A stretch of 64,000 nucleotides of DNA from Duganella sp. BJB480 (lineage in GTDB: Bacteria; Pseudomonadota; Gammaproteobacteria; Burkholderiales; Burkholderiaceae_D): assembly GCA_003416985.1 (NCBI GenBank), contig QVIN01000003.1, positions 124,001 through 188,000 on the forward strand, in the 5' to 3' direction. The notes beneath the pieces are model-generated. The model did not search any database and was not told the origin of the DNA. It saw nothing but the letters and a program-made list of their open reading frames with translations. The position numbers were made by a program, and so were the translations under genes. Below are positions 1-7,402 of the stretch, in pieces. The first letter of the stretch is position 1. The number at the start of each line of letters is the position of its first letter.

Positions 1-107
1 AACTTGTCCTGGTCCGCGCCGACGTCGTCGGTGGACTTGGTGCTGGTGTTGTTGGTTGTGTTGATCGGCGCCGCCACTGGCGTGTCGATCACTGCGCTGA
101 TGGTCAT
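1..107 (-). CDS. flgD: flagellar hook assembly scaffold FlgD, 5' end only
   Basis: Only the first 35 codons lie in the window; the gene runs off the left edge. The ATG at 107 follows an AGAGGA ribosome site and lies 16 bp after the flgC stop. The visible residues end in a GADQDKF stretch, which fits the conserved G-x-DQ-x-F segment at the start of the FlgD core domain. FlgD caps the growing hook in the periplasm or outside the cell and directs assembly of the hook protein FlgE. Its position directly after flgB-flgC is the standard flgBCD order, which carries most of the identification because so little sequence is visible. Confidence 0.8.
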   Translation of the reverse strand, partial: MTISAVIDTPVAAPINTTNNTSTKSTDDVGADQDK

Positions 108-123
108 GATGTCCTCTTATGAA

Positions 124-531
124 TTACTGGCCGATGGTCAGGGTTTTAAGCAGCAGCGTCTTGGCCGCGTTCATCGTCTCGACGTTGGTCTGGTAGGAGC
201 GCGAGGCCGACAGCATGTTGACCATCTCGTCGACCACGTTCACGTTGGGCATGGTCACATAGCCCTTGTCGTCGGCCATCGGATGCTTGGGGTCGTACAT
301 CTGCTTCATCGGCGACTGGTCTTCCACCACCTGCTTGACCCGCACCCCGGTCGAGGCCCCGCCGTCGGTCGGCGTGGTGGCCTCGAACACCACCTGGCGC
401 GCGCGGTAGGCCTCGCCGCTGGCGCTGGTGGCGCTGTCGGCGTTGGCCAGGTTGGACGCCACCACGTTGAGCCGTTGCGCCTGGGCGCTCATGGCCGAAC
501 CTGAAACATTGAAAATATTAAACAGCGACAT
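124..531 (-). CDS. flgC: flagellar basal-body rod protein FlgC
   Basis: This 135-residue protein is a proximal rod subunit of the flagellar basal body and is exported by the flagellar type III system. It has the N-terminal rod/hook signature with ASNLANADS near residue 27. Its C-terminal part, [20 protein letters not shown], is the conserved coiled region shared by rod, hook and hook-filament junction proteins. The length is normal for FlgC. It starts 2 bp after flgB ends and is followed by flgD, so the three are almost certainly cotranscribed on the minus strand. Confidence 0.95.
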   Translation of the reverse strand: MSLFNIFNVSGSAMSAQAQRLNVVASNLANADSATSASGEAYRARQVVFEATTPTDGGASTGVRVKQVVEDQSPMKQMYDPKHPMADDKGYVTMPNVNVVDEMVNMLSASRSYQTNVETMNAAKTLLLKTLTIGQ

Positions 532-533
532 GA

Positions 534-959
534 TCAGCTACCTCCCTGTATCGCCGCCATCATGGTTTTGATCTGGGCGTTGATTGCGGTGATGCCAGCC
601 TCGTAGCGGATGGCGTTGTCGGCGAACTGGTTGCGTTCCACATCCATGTCGACCGTGTTGCCGTCGACCGCGCCCTGCACCACGCCGCGGTACAGCAGCG
701 GCGTGCCGTCCGCCATCGTCGTACCGTCTTGCAGGGGGGTGGGGTAATGCTTGCTGGCGGTGGTCTTCAAGGTGGCGTTGGCGCTGGGGCTGGCCTTGTC
801 CAGCGCGGCCTGCATGGCGCTGGAAAAATCGATGTCGCGGGCCTTGTAGTTGGGCGTATCGCCGTTGGCGATGTTCGAGGCGAGCACGCTCTGCCGCTGA
901 GAGCGCAGGCTCAGCGCGGCTTCGTTAAAGCGCAGGTAATCGTCGAGTTTCCCAACCAT
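534..959 (-). CDS. flgB: flagellar basal-body rod protein FlgB
   Basis: FlgB is the innermost proximal rod subunit, contacting FliE and the MS ring. The protein shows the rod-family signature [20 protein letters not shown] near its N terminus, followed by the typical [10 protein letters not shown] segment. I place the start at 959 (MVGKLDDYL) because a GGGAG ribosome site lies 7 bp upstream; a longer reading to 980 adds residues (MRPLGAA) that do not look conserved. The resulting 141 residues is a usual length. It is divergently transcribed from flgA across a 158-bp gap, the normal arrangement in beta- and gammaproteobacteria. Confidence 0.93.
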   Translation of the reverse strand: MVGKLDDYLRFNEAALSLRSQRQSVLASNIANGDTPNYKARDIDFSSAMQAALDKASPSANATLKTTASKHYPTPLQDGTTMADGTPLLYRGVVQGAVDGNTVDMDVERNQFADNAIRYEAGITAINAQIKTMMAAIQGGS

Positions 960-1117
960 GGCAGCTCCCAATGGACGCACTTGTTATGACAGGATCGATG
1001 ATACGGAGTTGCCGGCGGTAACGATCCGGCGATAAGCCACTGCTTTTCGGTCCTATTCAAGGCTTCAAGTCCAGGCCGCCAGACTATGATGGCAATATTG
1101 AAGGGGACTCACACGCC

Positions 1118-1813
1118 ATGAAACGACTGCTCATCACCGCCGCCCTACTGGCCCTGTTGCCGGCGGCCCACGCCCAGCAAGCGCCGCTGCGCCAGGACGC
1201 CGCCGCGCTCAAGCGCAGCGTCGAACAATTCCTGCAGGTGCAAAGCGGCGGCCTGCCCGGCCAGGTGACGGTCGCCGTGGGCGCCATCGACCCGCGCATG
1301 AACCTGGCCGCCTGCCCCGATCCGCAGGCCTTCTTCATGCCCGGCGCGCGCGCCTGGGGCAAGACCACGGTCGGCGTGCGCTGTGCGACACCAACGGCCT
1401 GGACGGTATATATTCAAGCCACGGTCACCGTGGTCGGCGAGTACATCGCCAGCGCCGCCCCGCTGGCCCAGGGCCAGGCCATCGAGGCCAGCCAGCTGGT
1501 GACCTTGAAGGGCGACCTGACCGCGCTGCCGGCCGGCATCGCCACCGACATGGGCCAGGTGATCGGCCGCAGCACCAATATTTCACTGCCGCCGGGCACC
1601 CCGCTGCGCCTCGATACGCTGCGCAGCAAGCCGGTGGTGCAATCCGGGCAACTGGTGCGGCTGGTTTCCAGCGGCAACGGCTTCAGCGTCTCGGCCGAAG
1701 CCCGCGCCATGAGCACGGCCGGCGACGGCCAGGTGGTCCAGGTAAAAACTTCCGGTGGGCAGCAAATCACCGGGATCGCCAAGGCGGGCGGACTGGTGGA
1801 GGTGGCGTTTTGA
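1118..1813 (+). CDS. flgA: flagellar P-ring assembly chaperone FlgA
   Basis: FlgA is a periplasmic chaperone needed to build the P ring around the rod. The 231-residue protein begins with a clear Sec signal peptide (MKRLLITAALLALLPAAHA, cleavage after AHA). It ends in an SAF domain, seen as the conserved AAPLAQGQAIEASQLVTLKGDL segment and the later PLRLDTLRSKPVVQSGQLVRL region. An AAGGGGAC ribosome site precedes the ATG. The gene is divergent from flgB and sits upstream of flgM-flgN, the classical flgAMN group, although flgM also has its own promoter. Confidence 0.94.
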   Translation: MKRLLITAALLALLPAAHAQQAPLRQDAAALKRSVEQFLQVQSGGLPGQVTVAVGAIDPRMNLAACPDPQAFFMPGARAWGKTTVGVRCATPTAWTVYIQATVTVVGEYIASAAPLAQGQAIEASQLVTLKGDLTALPAGIATDMGQVIGRSTNISLPPGTPLRLDTLRSKPVVQSGQLVRLVSSGNGFSVSAEARAMSTAGDGQVVQVKTSGGQQITGIAKAGGLVEVAF

Positions 1814-1846
1814 CGGAACGCCGGGGATCTTGCGGTAAAGCAACGC

Positions 1847-1873
1847 TAAAGTTTTGCGCGCGGCCGCCGTTAT
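1847..1873 (+). promoter_or_regulatory. sigma-28 (FliA) promoter for flgM
   Basis: TAAAGTTT at 1847-1854 is an exact match to the sigma-28 -35 element. It is followed by an 11-bp spacer and GCCGTTAT at 1866-1873, which matches the GCCGATAA -10 element at 6 of 8 positions. The element ends 49 bp before the flgM start. FliA-dependent transcription of its own anti-sigma factor is the known feedback design in other bacteria. Confidence 0.85.
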
Positions 1874-1921
1874 AGAGTCAGATCCCGGAGTTTCGTACTC
1901 CTACCAGAGAAGGATAATGCT

Positions 1922-2236
1922 GTGAAAATCAACGATACATTGAAGAGCACGACCGGCTTGCCGTCGTCGACCCCGGCTTCCACCTCGACCGCGCGCGGCG
2001 CGGACAAGGCGGCCGCCCCGGCGACACCCGCAACGTCCGACAACGTGCGCCTGTCGCCGCAAGGCCAGGCATTGGCGGCCAGTGCGGCCGGCGGCGCCAA
2101 CGCTGTGTTCGATACCAAAAAGGTCGAGCGCATCAAGCTGGCGATTGCCGACGGTCAGTTCCAGGTCAACTCGGAAAAAGTGGCGGATGGCTTGCTGGAT
2201 ACAGTCAAGGATCTGCTGCACTCTCGCAAACGATAG
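1922..2236 (+). CDS. flgM: anti-sigma-28 factor FlgM
   Basis: FlgM binds and inhibits the flagellar sigma factor FliA until the hook-basal body is finished, after which FlgM is secreted. The 104-residue protein has the usual layout: a Ser/Thr/Ala/Pro-rich disordered N-terminal half, then the NVRLSPQGQAL and VERIKLAIADGQFQVNSEKVADGLL helices that grip FliA. The start is a GTG at 1922 behind an AGAGAAGGA ribosome site; no ATG fits the conserved MKINDT beginning. Its target gene fliA lies about 2 kb away on the other strand. Confidence 0.95.
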   Translation: MKINDTLKSTTGLPSSTPASTSTARGADKAAAPATPATSDNVRLSPQGQALAASAAGGANAVFDTKKVERIKLAIADGQFQVNSEKVADGLLDTVKDLLHSRKR

Positions 2237-2244
2237 GTCTTACC

Positions 2245-2721
2245 ATGTCAACCGCTACCCCGCTGAACAGCCTGCGCGAAGAAGAACAGATCATGACGAC
2301 CCTGCTGGGCGTCCTGAAGCAGGAACAGCAACACCTGGTGGCGGCGGAAATCGACGGCCTGACGGCGGTCACCACGAAGAAATCGGCACTGGTCACGCAG
2401 ATGACCCTGTTGTCGGCCCAGCGCCACCGCGCCCTGGGCAAGGCCGGCTACCCGGCCGAGGAAGCCGGCATGGATGCCTGGGTCGCCGCCAGCGGCGCCG
2501 ACGCCGCCGAAGCCACCGCCCTGTGGCAGGCGCTGCAGCACCACGCGCGCGAAGCCAAGGAACTGAACCGCATCAACGGCATGCTGATCAACAAGCAGAT
2601 GGGCCACACGCAAGGCGCGCTGCAGGCGCTGCGTCCGCAATCGGCCGGCGCCAACAATTTCTACGGCCCTGGCGGCCTGTCCACCACCCTGCCCCGCAGC
2701 CGCGGATTCCTGGCCGGCTGA
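2245..2721 (+). CDS. flgN: flagellar export chaperone FlgN
   Basis: FlgN is the cytoplasmic chaperone for the hook-filament junction proteins FlgK and FlgL. The 158-residue protein starts with a long helical segment typical of the family (LREEEQIMTTLLGVLKQEQQHLVAAEIDGL), then the conserved TTKKSALV helix. Its C-terminal part contains a NRINGMLINKQ helix and an NFYGPGG motif. It starts 8 bp after flgM and converges on motD, leaving an 11-bp gap. Confidence 0.9.
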   Translation: MSTATPLNSLREEEQIMTTLLGVLKQEQQHLVAAEIDGLTAVTTKKSALVTQMTLLSAQRHRALGKAGYPAEEAGMDAWVAASGADAAEATALWQALQHHAREAKELNRINGMLINKQMGHTQGALQALRPQSAGANNFYGPGGLSTTLPRSRGFLAG

Positions 2722-2732
2722 TCCAATTTTAT

Positions 2733-3509
2733 CTATTGCTGGGCCGGCGCCTGCGTCGGCACTTCCGTCACCGTATCCGGAATACCGGACAAGATCGTGA
2801 CCGCCACGCGGCGATTGCGCGCGCGGCCGATCGGATTGTCGTTCGACGCCACCGGCACGTTCGAGCTGAAGCCCACCGCCGTCAACCGTCCCGGCGCCAC
2901 GCCGGCGTCGATGAACAGCCGCACCACGCTGCTGGCGCGCACCGCCGACAGCTCCCAGTTGGACGGGAACAACGCGTTGCGGATCGGCTGGTTGTCGGTG
3001 TGGCCCTCCACCTGCACATTGTGGTCGTCGTTCTTGAGCAGGCCGGCCACGGCGCGCAGCGCCTCGGTCGATTCGCTGGTCAGGCGCGCGTCGCCCGGAT
3101 CGAACAGCACCGAGGCGTTGATCTCGACGCTGACGCCGCGGCTGTTCTGCGTGACGCGCACCTTGCCCTCCTTGACCAGCGGCGCCAGCGTGGACAACAA
3201 GTCCTGCGCCAGCTTGGTCATCTGGGTTTTTTCCTTGCGCAGCAGTTCGGCGTGGCGGCGCAGGTTGGGATTGGGGATGGGCAGGTTGGGCACCTCGGTG
3301 GTGACCGGCTTGGCCGAGCCGGCGCCGCCGAAGGCGTCCCCCAGCGCGACCGACAGCACCTTGTAGCGGCCGATGTTGACCACCGAGATCGCGTACATGA
3401 CGACGAAGAAGGCGAACAGCAGCGTGATGAAGTCGGCGTAGGAGATCAGCCAGCGCTCGTGGTTCTCCGGCTCGTCGTCGAACTTCCTGCGCGCGCGGCG
3501 GTTCTGCAT
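2733..3509 (-). CDS. motD: flagellar motor stator protein MotD (MotB family)
   Basis: This is the peptidoglycan-anchoring stator subunit of a second motor type, MotC/MotD, known from Pseudomonas. The single membrane helix near residues 22-42 contains the proton-carrying aspartate (D26 in WLISYADFITLL). An OmpA-like peptidoglycan-binding domain follows at about residues 130-245, with VEGHTDNQPI and NRRVAVTIL. The ATG overlaps nothing and lies 1 bp past the motC stop. The pair sits at the end of the flhF-flhG-fliA series, as in Pseudomonas, rather than next to che genes. Confidence 0.92.
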   Translation of the reverse strand: MQNRRARRKFDDEPENHERWLISYADFITLLFAFFVVMYAISVVNIGRYKVLSVALGDAFGGAGSAKPVTTEVPNLPIPNPNLRRHAELLRKEKTQMTKLAQDLLSTLAPLVKEGKVRVTQNSRGVSVEINASVLFDPGDARLTSESTEALRAVAGLLKNDDHNVQVEGHTDNQPIRNALFPSNWELSAVRASSVVRLFIDAGVAPGRLTAVGFSSNVPVASNDNPIGRARNRRVAVTILSGIPDTVTEVPTQAPAQQ

Positions 3510-3510
3510 G

Positions 3511-4257
3511 TCAGTGTTCCCGCATCAGCGTGGCGATGCGCTCGTCGATGACGCGCGTGTGGTCGCCGGTGGCGATGTCGTAGAACACGGCGGCGGCGAT
3601 CTCCTGCTGGTGCACCGCCTGCGTGACGATGGCCTTGAGCTTGTTGGCGATCGGGTAGAAGAACAGGTTGGCCAGGCCGACGCCGTAGATGGTCGACACG
3701 AAGGCCACCGCGATGCCCGAACCCAGCTTGCTCGGATCGGTGAGGTTCTCCATCACGTGGATCAGGCCCAGCACCGCGCCCAGGATGCCGATGGTGGGCG
3801 AATAGCCGGCCGCCGATTCCCAGATCCGCACCGCCTGGCGCTCCTCGGTTTCGTAGGCGGTGATCTCGGTGTCGAGGATCTGGCGCAGCTTGTCGGGATT
3901 GATGCCGTCGACGATCAAGCGCAGGCCCTTGGTGTTGAACTGGTCCTTGGACGACAGCATGTAACGCTCCAGCGACAGCAGGCCGTCGCGGCGCGCCGCC
4001 AGGTTCCAGGCGTTGATGTCGCGTGCCAGCACGGCGCGGGTGTCGGCCGGCGGCGCGAACACCAGCCGCAGCATCCGCACGCCGCGCAGGAAGGTCTTGA
4101 AGCGGGTCTGCAGCATCACCGCGCCGAAGGTGCCGATCACGACGATCGCGAACGCGGCCGGCTGCAGCAGCGAGCCGAGCTTGCCGCCCTCGAGCGACTG
4201 GCCGACGACGATGCCGGCCAGCGCCAGCAGCACCCCGGCTACGCTGGCCCAGTCCAA
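3511..4257 (-). CDS. motC: flagellar motor stator protein MotC (MotA family)
   Basis: MotC is the four-helix ion-channel partner of MotD. The 248-residue sequence has two N-terminal membrane helices (VAGVLLALAGIVVG and AAFAIVVIGTFGAVML), a cytoplasmic loop that would touch FliG, and two C-terminal helices with the conserved YSPTIGILGAVLGLIHVM and AVAFVSTIYGVGLAN. The likely start is a TTG at 4257, supported by a GGGAG ribosome site 7 bp upstream. It overlaps the end of fliA by 19 bp, implying translational coupling. Confidence 0.92.
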   Translation of the reverse strand: MDWASVAGVLLALAGIVVGQSLEGGKLGSLLQPAAFAIVVIGTFGAVMLQTRFKTFLRGVRMLRLVFAPPADTRAVLARDINAWNLAARRDGLLSLERYMLSSKDQFNTKGLRLIVDGINPDKLRQILDTEITAYETEERQAVRIWESAAGYSPTIGILGAVLGLIHVMENLTDPSKLGSGIAVAFVSTIYGVGLANLFFYPIANKLKAIVTQAVHQQEIAAAVFYDIATGDHTRVIDERIATLMREH

Positions 4258-4970
4258 GACCGCTCCCGGAGTGAGGCGCGCAAGCGCGCCACGGCCTGCG
4301 TATGCAGCTGCGATACGCGCGATTCCGATACGCCCATCACGGCGCCGATTTCTTTCAAGTTGAGCTCCTCTTCGTAGTACAGCCCCATCAGGATCTTCTC
4401 GCGCGGCGGCAGCGCGTCGATGGCGTCGATCACGGCCTGGCGGAAGTCGCCGTCCAGCAGCGAGCGCAGCGGGTCGCTCTCCTCGTCCGAGCAGTAGCGG
4501 TCGAGGAAGCTGTCGTTGCCGTCGTCGTCGTGAAAATCTTCGTAGTACACCAGCTGGTGGCCGCCGCCGTCGGACAGCATTTCCTGATAGTCGGCCAGCG
4601 ACAGCTTGAGCATCTTGGCCACCTCCGACTCGGTCGGCGGATGGCCGAGGCGCTGCTGCAGCGTGCTCATCGCGGTCTCGATCTTGCGCATGTTCTGGCG
4701 CATCGAGCGCGGCAGCCAGTCGCTGTTGCGCAGTTCGTCGAGCATGGCACCGCGGATGCGCAGCACCGCGTAGGTTTCGAACTGGGCGCCATGGGTGTCC
4801 TCGTAACGGCTGATGGCGTCGAGCAGGCCGATCATCCCGGCTTGCACCAGATCGTCGACTTCGACGCTGGGTGGCAGTTTCGCCTTCATGTGATGGGCCA
4901 AGCGCTTGACCAACGGCATATGCTCCGTCAGCAAAGAATCCTTGTCCACTTTCCCTTTGACCGTGTACAT
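4239..4970 (-). CDS. fliA: RNA polymerase sigma factor FliA (sigma-28)
   Basis: FliA directs transcription of late flagellar and chemotaxis genes and is the target of FlgM. The 243-residue protein shows region 2 (LVKRLAHHMKAKL, then VDDLVQAGMIGLLDAISRYE with the -10 recognition helix), region 3, and region 4 helix-turn-helix (LNLKEIGAVMGVSESRVSQLHTQAV). It lies 43 bp downstream of flhG. A matching sigma-28 promoter is visible at flgM in this window. Confidence 0.96.
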   Translation of the reverse strand: MYTVKGKVDKDSLLTEHMPLVKRLAHHMKAKLPPSVEVDDLVQAGMIGLLDAISRYEDTHGAQFETYAVLRIRGAMLDELRNSDWLPRSMRQNMRKIETAMSTLQQRLGHPPTESEVAKMLKLSLADYQEMLSDGGGHQLVYYEDFHDDDGNDSFLDRYCSDEESDPLRSLLDGDFRQAVIDAIDALPPREKILMGLYYEEELNLKEIGAVMGVSESRVSQLHTQAVARLRASLRERSWTGPA

Positions 4971-5013
4971 AGCCTGTTTATTATTGATTAAGCGCTAAAA
5001 TTGTGATGCTCCC

Positions 5014-5811
5014 TTAACGGAAAGATGGCGAGCCGGCCAGCGCGAAGCGGCCCGCCAGTTGACGGAACGCGACCGAAGCCCCGGCCAGCGGAAACGCATC
5101 GACCACCGCACGCCCCAAGCGTGCGGCGCGCTGCAGGTATTCGTCCGCCGGCACCGATCCCATCGAAACGAGGTTCACCGCGAGGTATCGGCTGGCTGCC
5201 TGTGCCATGTTATCGTATACCACCTTTGCTTCCGATTCGGAAGCCCCGGTGACCACAATTCCGAACGGCCGCCGTCCCAGCTCCTGGTTCAGGCGCTTGA
5301 TCATACTGTACGCGGCCTTGATCGAGGTAGCGCTATTCGACACCTGCACCACGATTTCCGAGCTGGCCATGACCGGCACCGGGAAGGCCACGCCGTCGAA
5401 CTCGCCGTCGACGATGACGATGCCGGTCTGCTTGGCCAGCACGTCGAAGGCCTTGGCCAGGCGGCGCGTCTCGTCCGGGCCGCTGCGCGGCACGCCGCGT
5501 GTCATCGACGCCACAGAGAACCCTTGCGGCACCTGGTGGATCACCTGGTTGAGCGCGCACTCCTGGCGCGCCACGTTGAGCAGGCTGGCGCCGCCGTCCA
5601 CGCCCAGGCGCGAGGCCACGCCGTGGGCGCTGGCGCAGGCGTCCACCAGCAGCACGTCGTTGCCGGCGCGCGCCAGCGAGGCGCCCAGGTTGACCAGCAT
5701 GGCGCCCTTGTCGTCCTGCGGCGTGGCCGACAGGAAGGTGACGATGCGGGGCTGCGGCCCCGCCAGCATGCGGCGCAGGCCCTCCGCCTGGTCGAAATCG
5801 AAATTAGCCAA
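5014..5811 (-). CDS. flhG: FlhG/FleN-like flagellar number regulator with degenerate Walker A
   Basis: FlhG is normally a MinD-type ATPase that limits flagellar number and stimulates the GTPase FlhF. The N-terminal FlhF-activating motif DQAxxLR is intact (DQAEGLR, residues 7-13). The position that should hold the MinD-type P-loop (KGGxGKT) instead reads ATPQDDKGAM (about residues 29-38), with no GK[T/S]. The Walker B-like region reads IVIVDGEFDG rather than the usual DxxAG form. The overall fold and 265-residue length still fit FlhG, and it overlaps the end of flhF by 8 bp. It may be a non-hydrolysing family member. Confidence 0.87.
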   Translation of the reverse strand: MANFDFDQAEGLRRMLAGPQPRIVTFLSATPQDDKGAMLVNLGASLARAGNDVLLVDACASAHGVASRLGVDGGASLLNVARQECALNQVIHQVPQGFSVASMTRGVPRSGPDETRRLAKAFDVLAKQTGIVIVDGEFDGVAFPVPVMASSEIVVQVSNSATSIKAAYSMIKRLNQELGRRPFGIVVTGASESEAKVVYDNMAQAASRYLAVNLVSMGSVPADEYLQRAARLGRAVVDAFPLAGASVAFRQLAGRFALAGSPSFR

Positions 5812-7252
5812 GGTGCACCTCGCGCAGCGCTTGCTCGTTCTGGCCGTTGCTCATCAGCAGAGGCAGTTCGGCGTCCAGGTACTGGGTGTTGACGACGTCG
5901 CGTTTCAACTTGAAAGCGCGGTCGATCAGGTAGGCCGGATCGGCCAGGTGCAGGTCTTCCGGCACGCGCTGGCCGTTCGACACGTAGAACAGATTGAGTT
6001 TTTGACGGATCACCACGTCCAGCACGTTGCCGATGGCGGCCGCCTCATCGAGCTTGGTCATGATGCAGCCGGCCAGGCCGCTGCCTTGATAGGCGCGCAC
6101 CACTTCGTTCAGCGTTTCCTGGGTGGCCGTCGCGTTCAGGCACAGCAGGCGCTTGACGTCGGAGCCGGCGCCTTGCAGCATCGATACCTGCTCGGTCACC
6201 ATCTGGTCGCGCTGGCTGACGCCGACCGTGTCGATCAGTACCGTGTGCTTGTTCTTCAGTTCCTTCAGGGCGATGCGCAGGTCGGCCTCGTCCTTCACCG
6301 AGTGCACCATCACGCCGAGGATCTTGCCGTAGATGCGCAGCTGCTCGTGGGCGCCGATACGATAGGCGTCGGTGGTGATCAGGGCCAGCTTGTCCGGGCC
6401 GTGGCGCATCACGCAGCGCGCGGCCAGCTTGGCGGTGCTGGTGGTCTTGCCGACGCCGGTCGGACCGACCAGCGCGAACACGCCGCCCTGCTCGATCAGC
6501 GCGTCTTCGTTGGCCATGGTTTGCAGGTTGCGGGTCAGGACATTCTTGATCCAGCGCAGGCTGTCGGCGGCGTCGCGGTTGGCCGGCAGTTTTTCGATCA
6601 GGTAGCGCGCCAGGCTGGCCGAGAAACCGGCGGCCAGCATCTCGCGCAGCACGGCGGCCTTCTGCGGCTCGCGCGCCTGCGTGGTGCCCCAGGAGATCTC
6701 GGCCAGCTGGGTTTCCATCATGCCGCGCATGGCGCGGATTTCGCTCATCATGCCCTGCATCTCGGCGGCGGCGTTCTGCTTGGCGCTGGCGACGGCGGCG
6801 CTCACCAAGGCGGCGATCTGCTCGGCGTCGATCGTGGCCCTGGCCGGCGCCGGTGCCGGCACTGCGGCTGCGGCCTTGGTGGCGCTGGCGAACGACGAAT
6901 TGGAAGCCACCACGCGGCGCACCGGTTGCGCTGGCAGGGCGGCTGGCGCCGGGGTTACGGTAGGCGATTCGAAACGCGGCTCCATGCGCTGTTCCAGGCG
7001 CGGCTCCTGGCGCTGCTCGGCGCGACCATACGGCACGGCGGTGGTCAGGTCGAGCGACGGCGCCGGATCGGCCATCGGCGAGTGCGGCGCCGGCATGGCC
7101 AGCGAGGCGGCATCGTCGTTGGCCAGCGCGAGGATTTCAACGCCGCCATCGGCCTGGCGATTGGACAGGATCACGGCATCGGGGCCGAGCGATTCGCGGA
7201 CTTTGCGCAGCGCCTCGCGGGAAGTCGGTGCGGTAAATTTTTTGACGTTCAT
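5804..7252 (-). CDS. flhF: flagellar biosynthesis SRP-type GTPase FlhF
   Basis: FlhF recruits early flagellar components to the pole. The 482-residue protein has the conserved N-terminal MNVKKFTAPTSREALRKVRESLGPDAVILSN segment, a variable Pro/Ala-rich B domain, then the NG GTPase domain. G1 is GPTGVGKT at residues 263-270, G3 is DTVGVSQRDQ and G4 is TKLDEA. It overlaps flhG by 8 bp. It is separated from flhA by an unrelated nuclease gene, although flhA-flhF is normally contiguous. A 22-bp motif shared with the flhB upstream region lies 53 bp before the start. Confidence 0.95.
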   Translation of the reverse strand: MNVKKFTAPTSREALRKVRESLGPDAVILSNRQADGGVEILALANDDAASLAMPAPHSPMADPAPSLDLTTAVPYGRAEQRQEPRLEQRMEPRFESPTVTPAPAALPAQPVRRVVASNSSFASATKAAAAVPAPAPARATIDAEQIAALVSAAVASAKQNAAAEMQGMMSEIRAMRGMMETQLAEISWGTTQAREPQKAAVLREMLAAGFSASLARYLIEKLPANRDAADSLRWIKNVLTRNLQTMANEDALIEQGGVFALVGPTGVGKTTSTAKLAARCVMRHGPDKLALITTDAYRIGAHEQLRIYGKILGVMVHSVKDEADLRIALKELKNKHTVLIDTVGVSQRDQMVTEQVSMLQGAGSDVKRLLCLNATATQETLNEVVRAYQGSGLAGCIMTKLDEAAAIGNVLDVVIRQKLNLFYVSNGQRVPEDLHLADPAYLIDRAFKLKRDVVNTQYLDAELPLLMSNGQNEQALREVHLG

Positions 7253-7304
7253 GGCCGGCTCTCAGGAGTCTAAGTCGAGCAGTGCGTCTTCCGGATGAGA
7301 CGCC

Positions 7305-7326
7305 TTTACTCTGACAGTGCCATTAT
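7305..7326 (-). promoter_or_regulatory. 22-bp motif upstream of flhF shared with flhB
   Basis: Read in the gene direction this is ATAATGGCAC-N-GTC-N4-TAAA. The same pattern, same length and strand, lies at 11723-11744 before flhB. Upstream flank GTCAATAA resembles a sigma-28 -10 element at 6 of 8 bases, but no good -35 is present. The function is unknown; a shared flagellar promoter or activator site is the likeliest reading. Confidence 0.4.
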
Positions 7327-7402
7327 TGACGATGCACTCTGGAAACGATCCGAGGAACAGGGGGGCAAATGGGCCGCATTTCGCCATTGCGGCCGAGGCG
7401 GC

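Noticed and set aside
7372-7394. Hairpin GGCCGCA-N9-TGCGGCC downstream of the nuclease gene as a terminator
   Set aside because: No U tract on either side and only a 7-bp stem; not enough to call.
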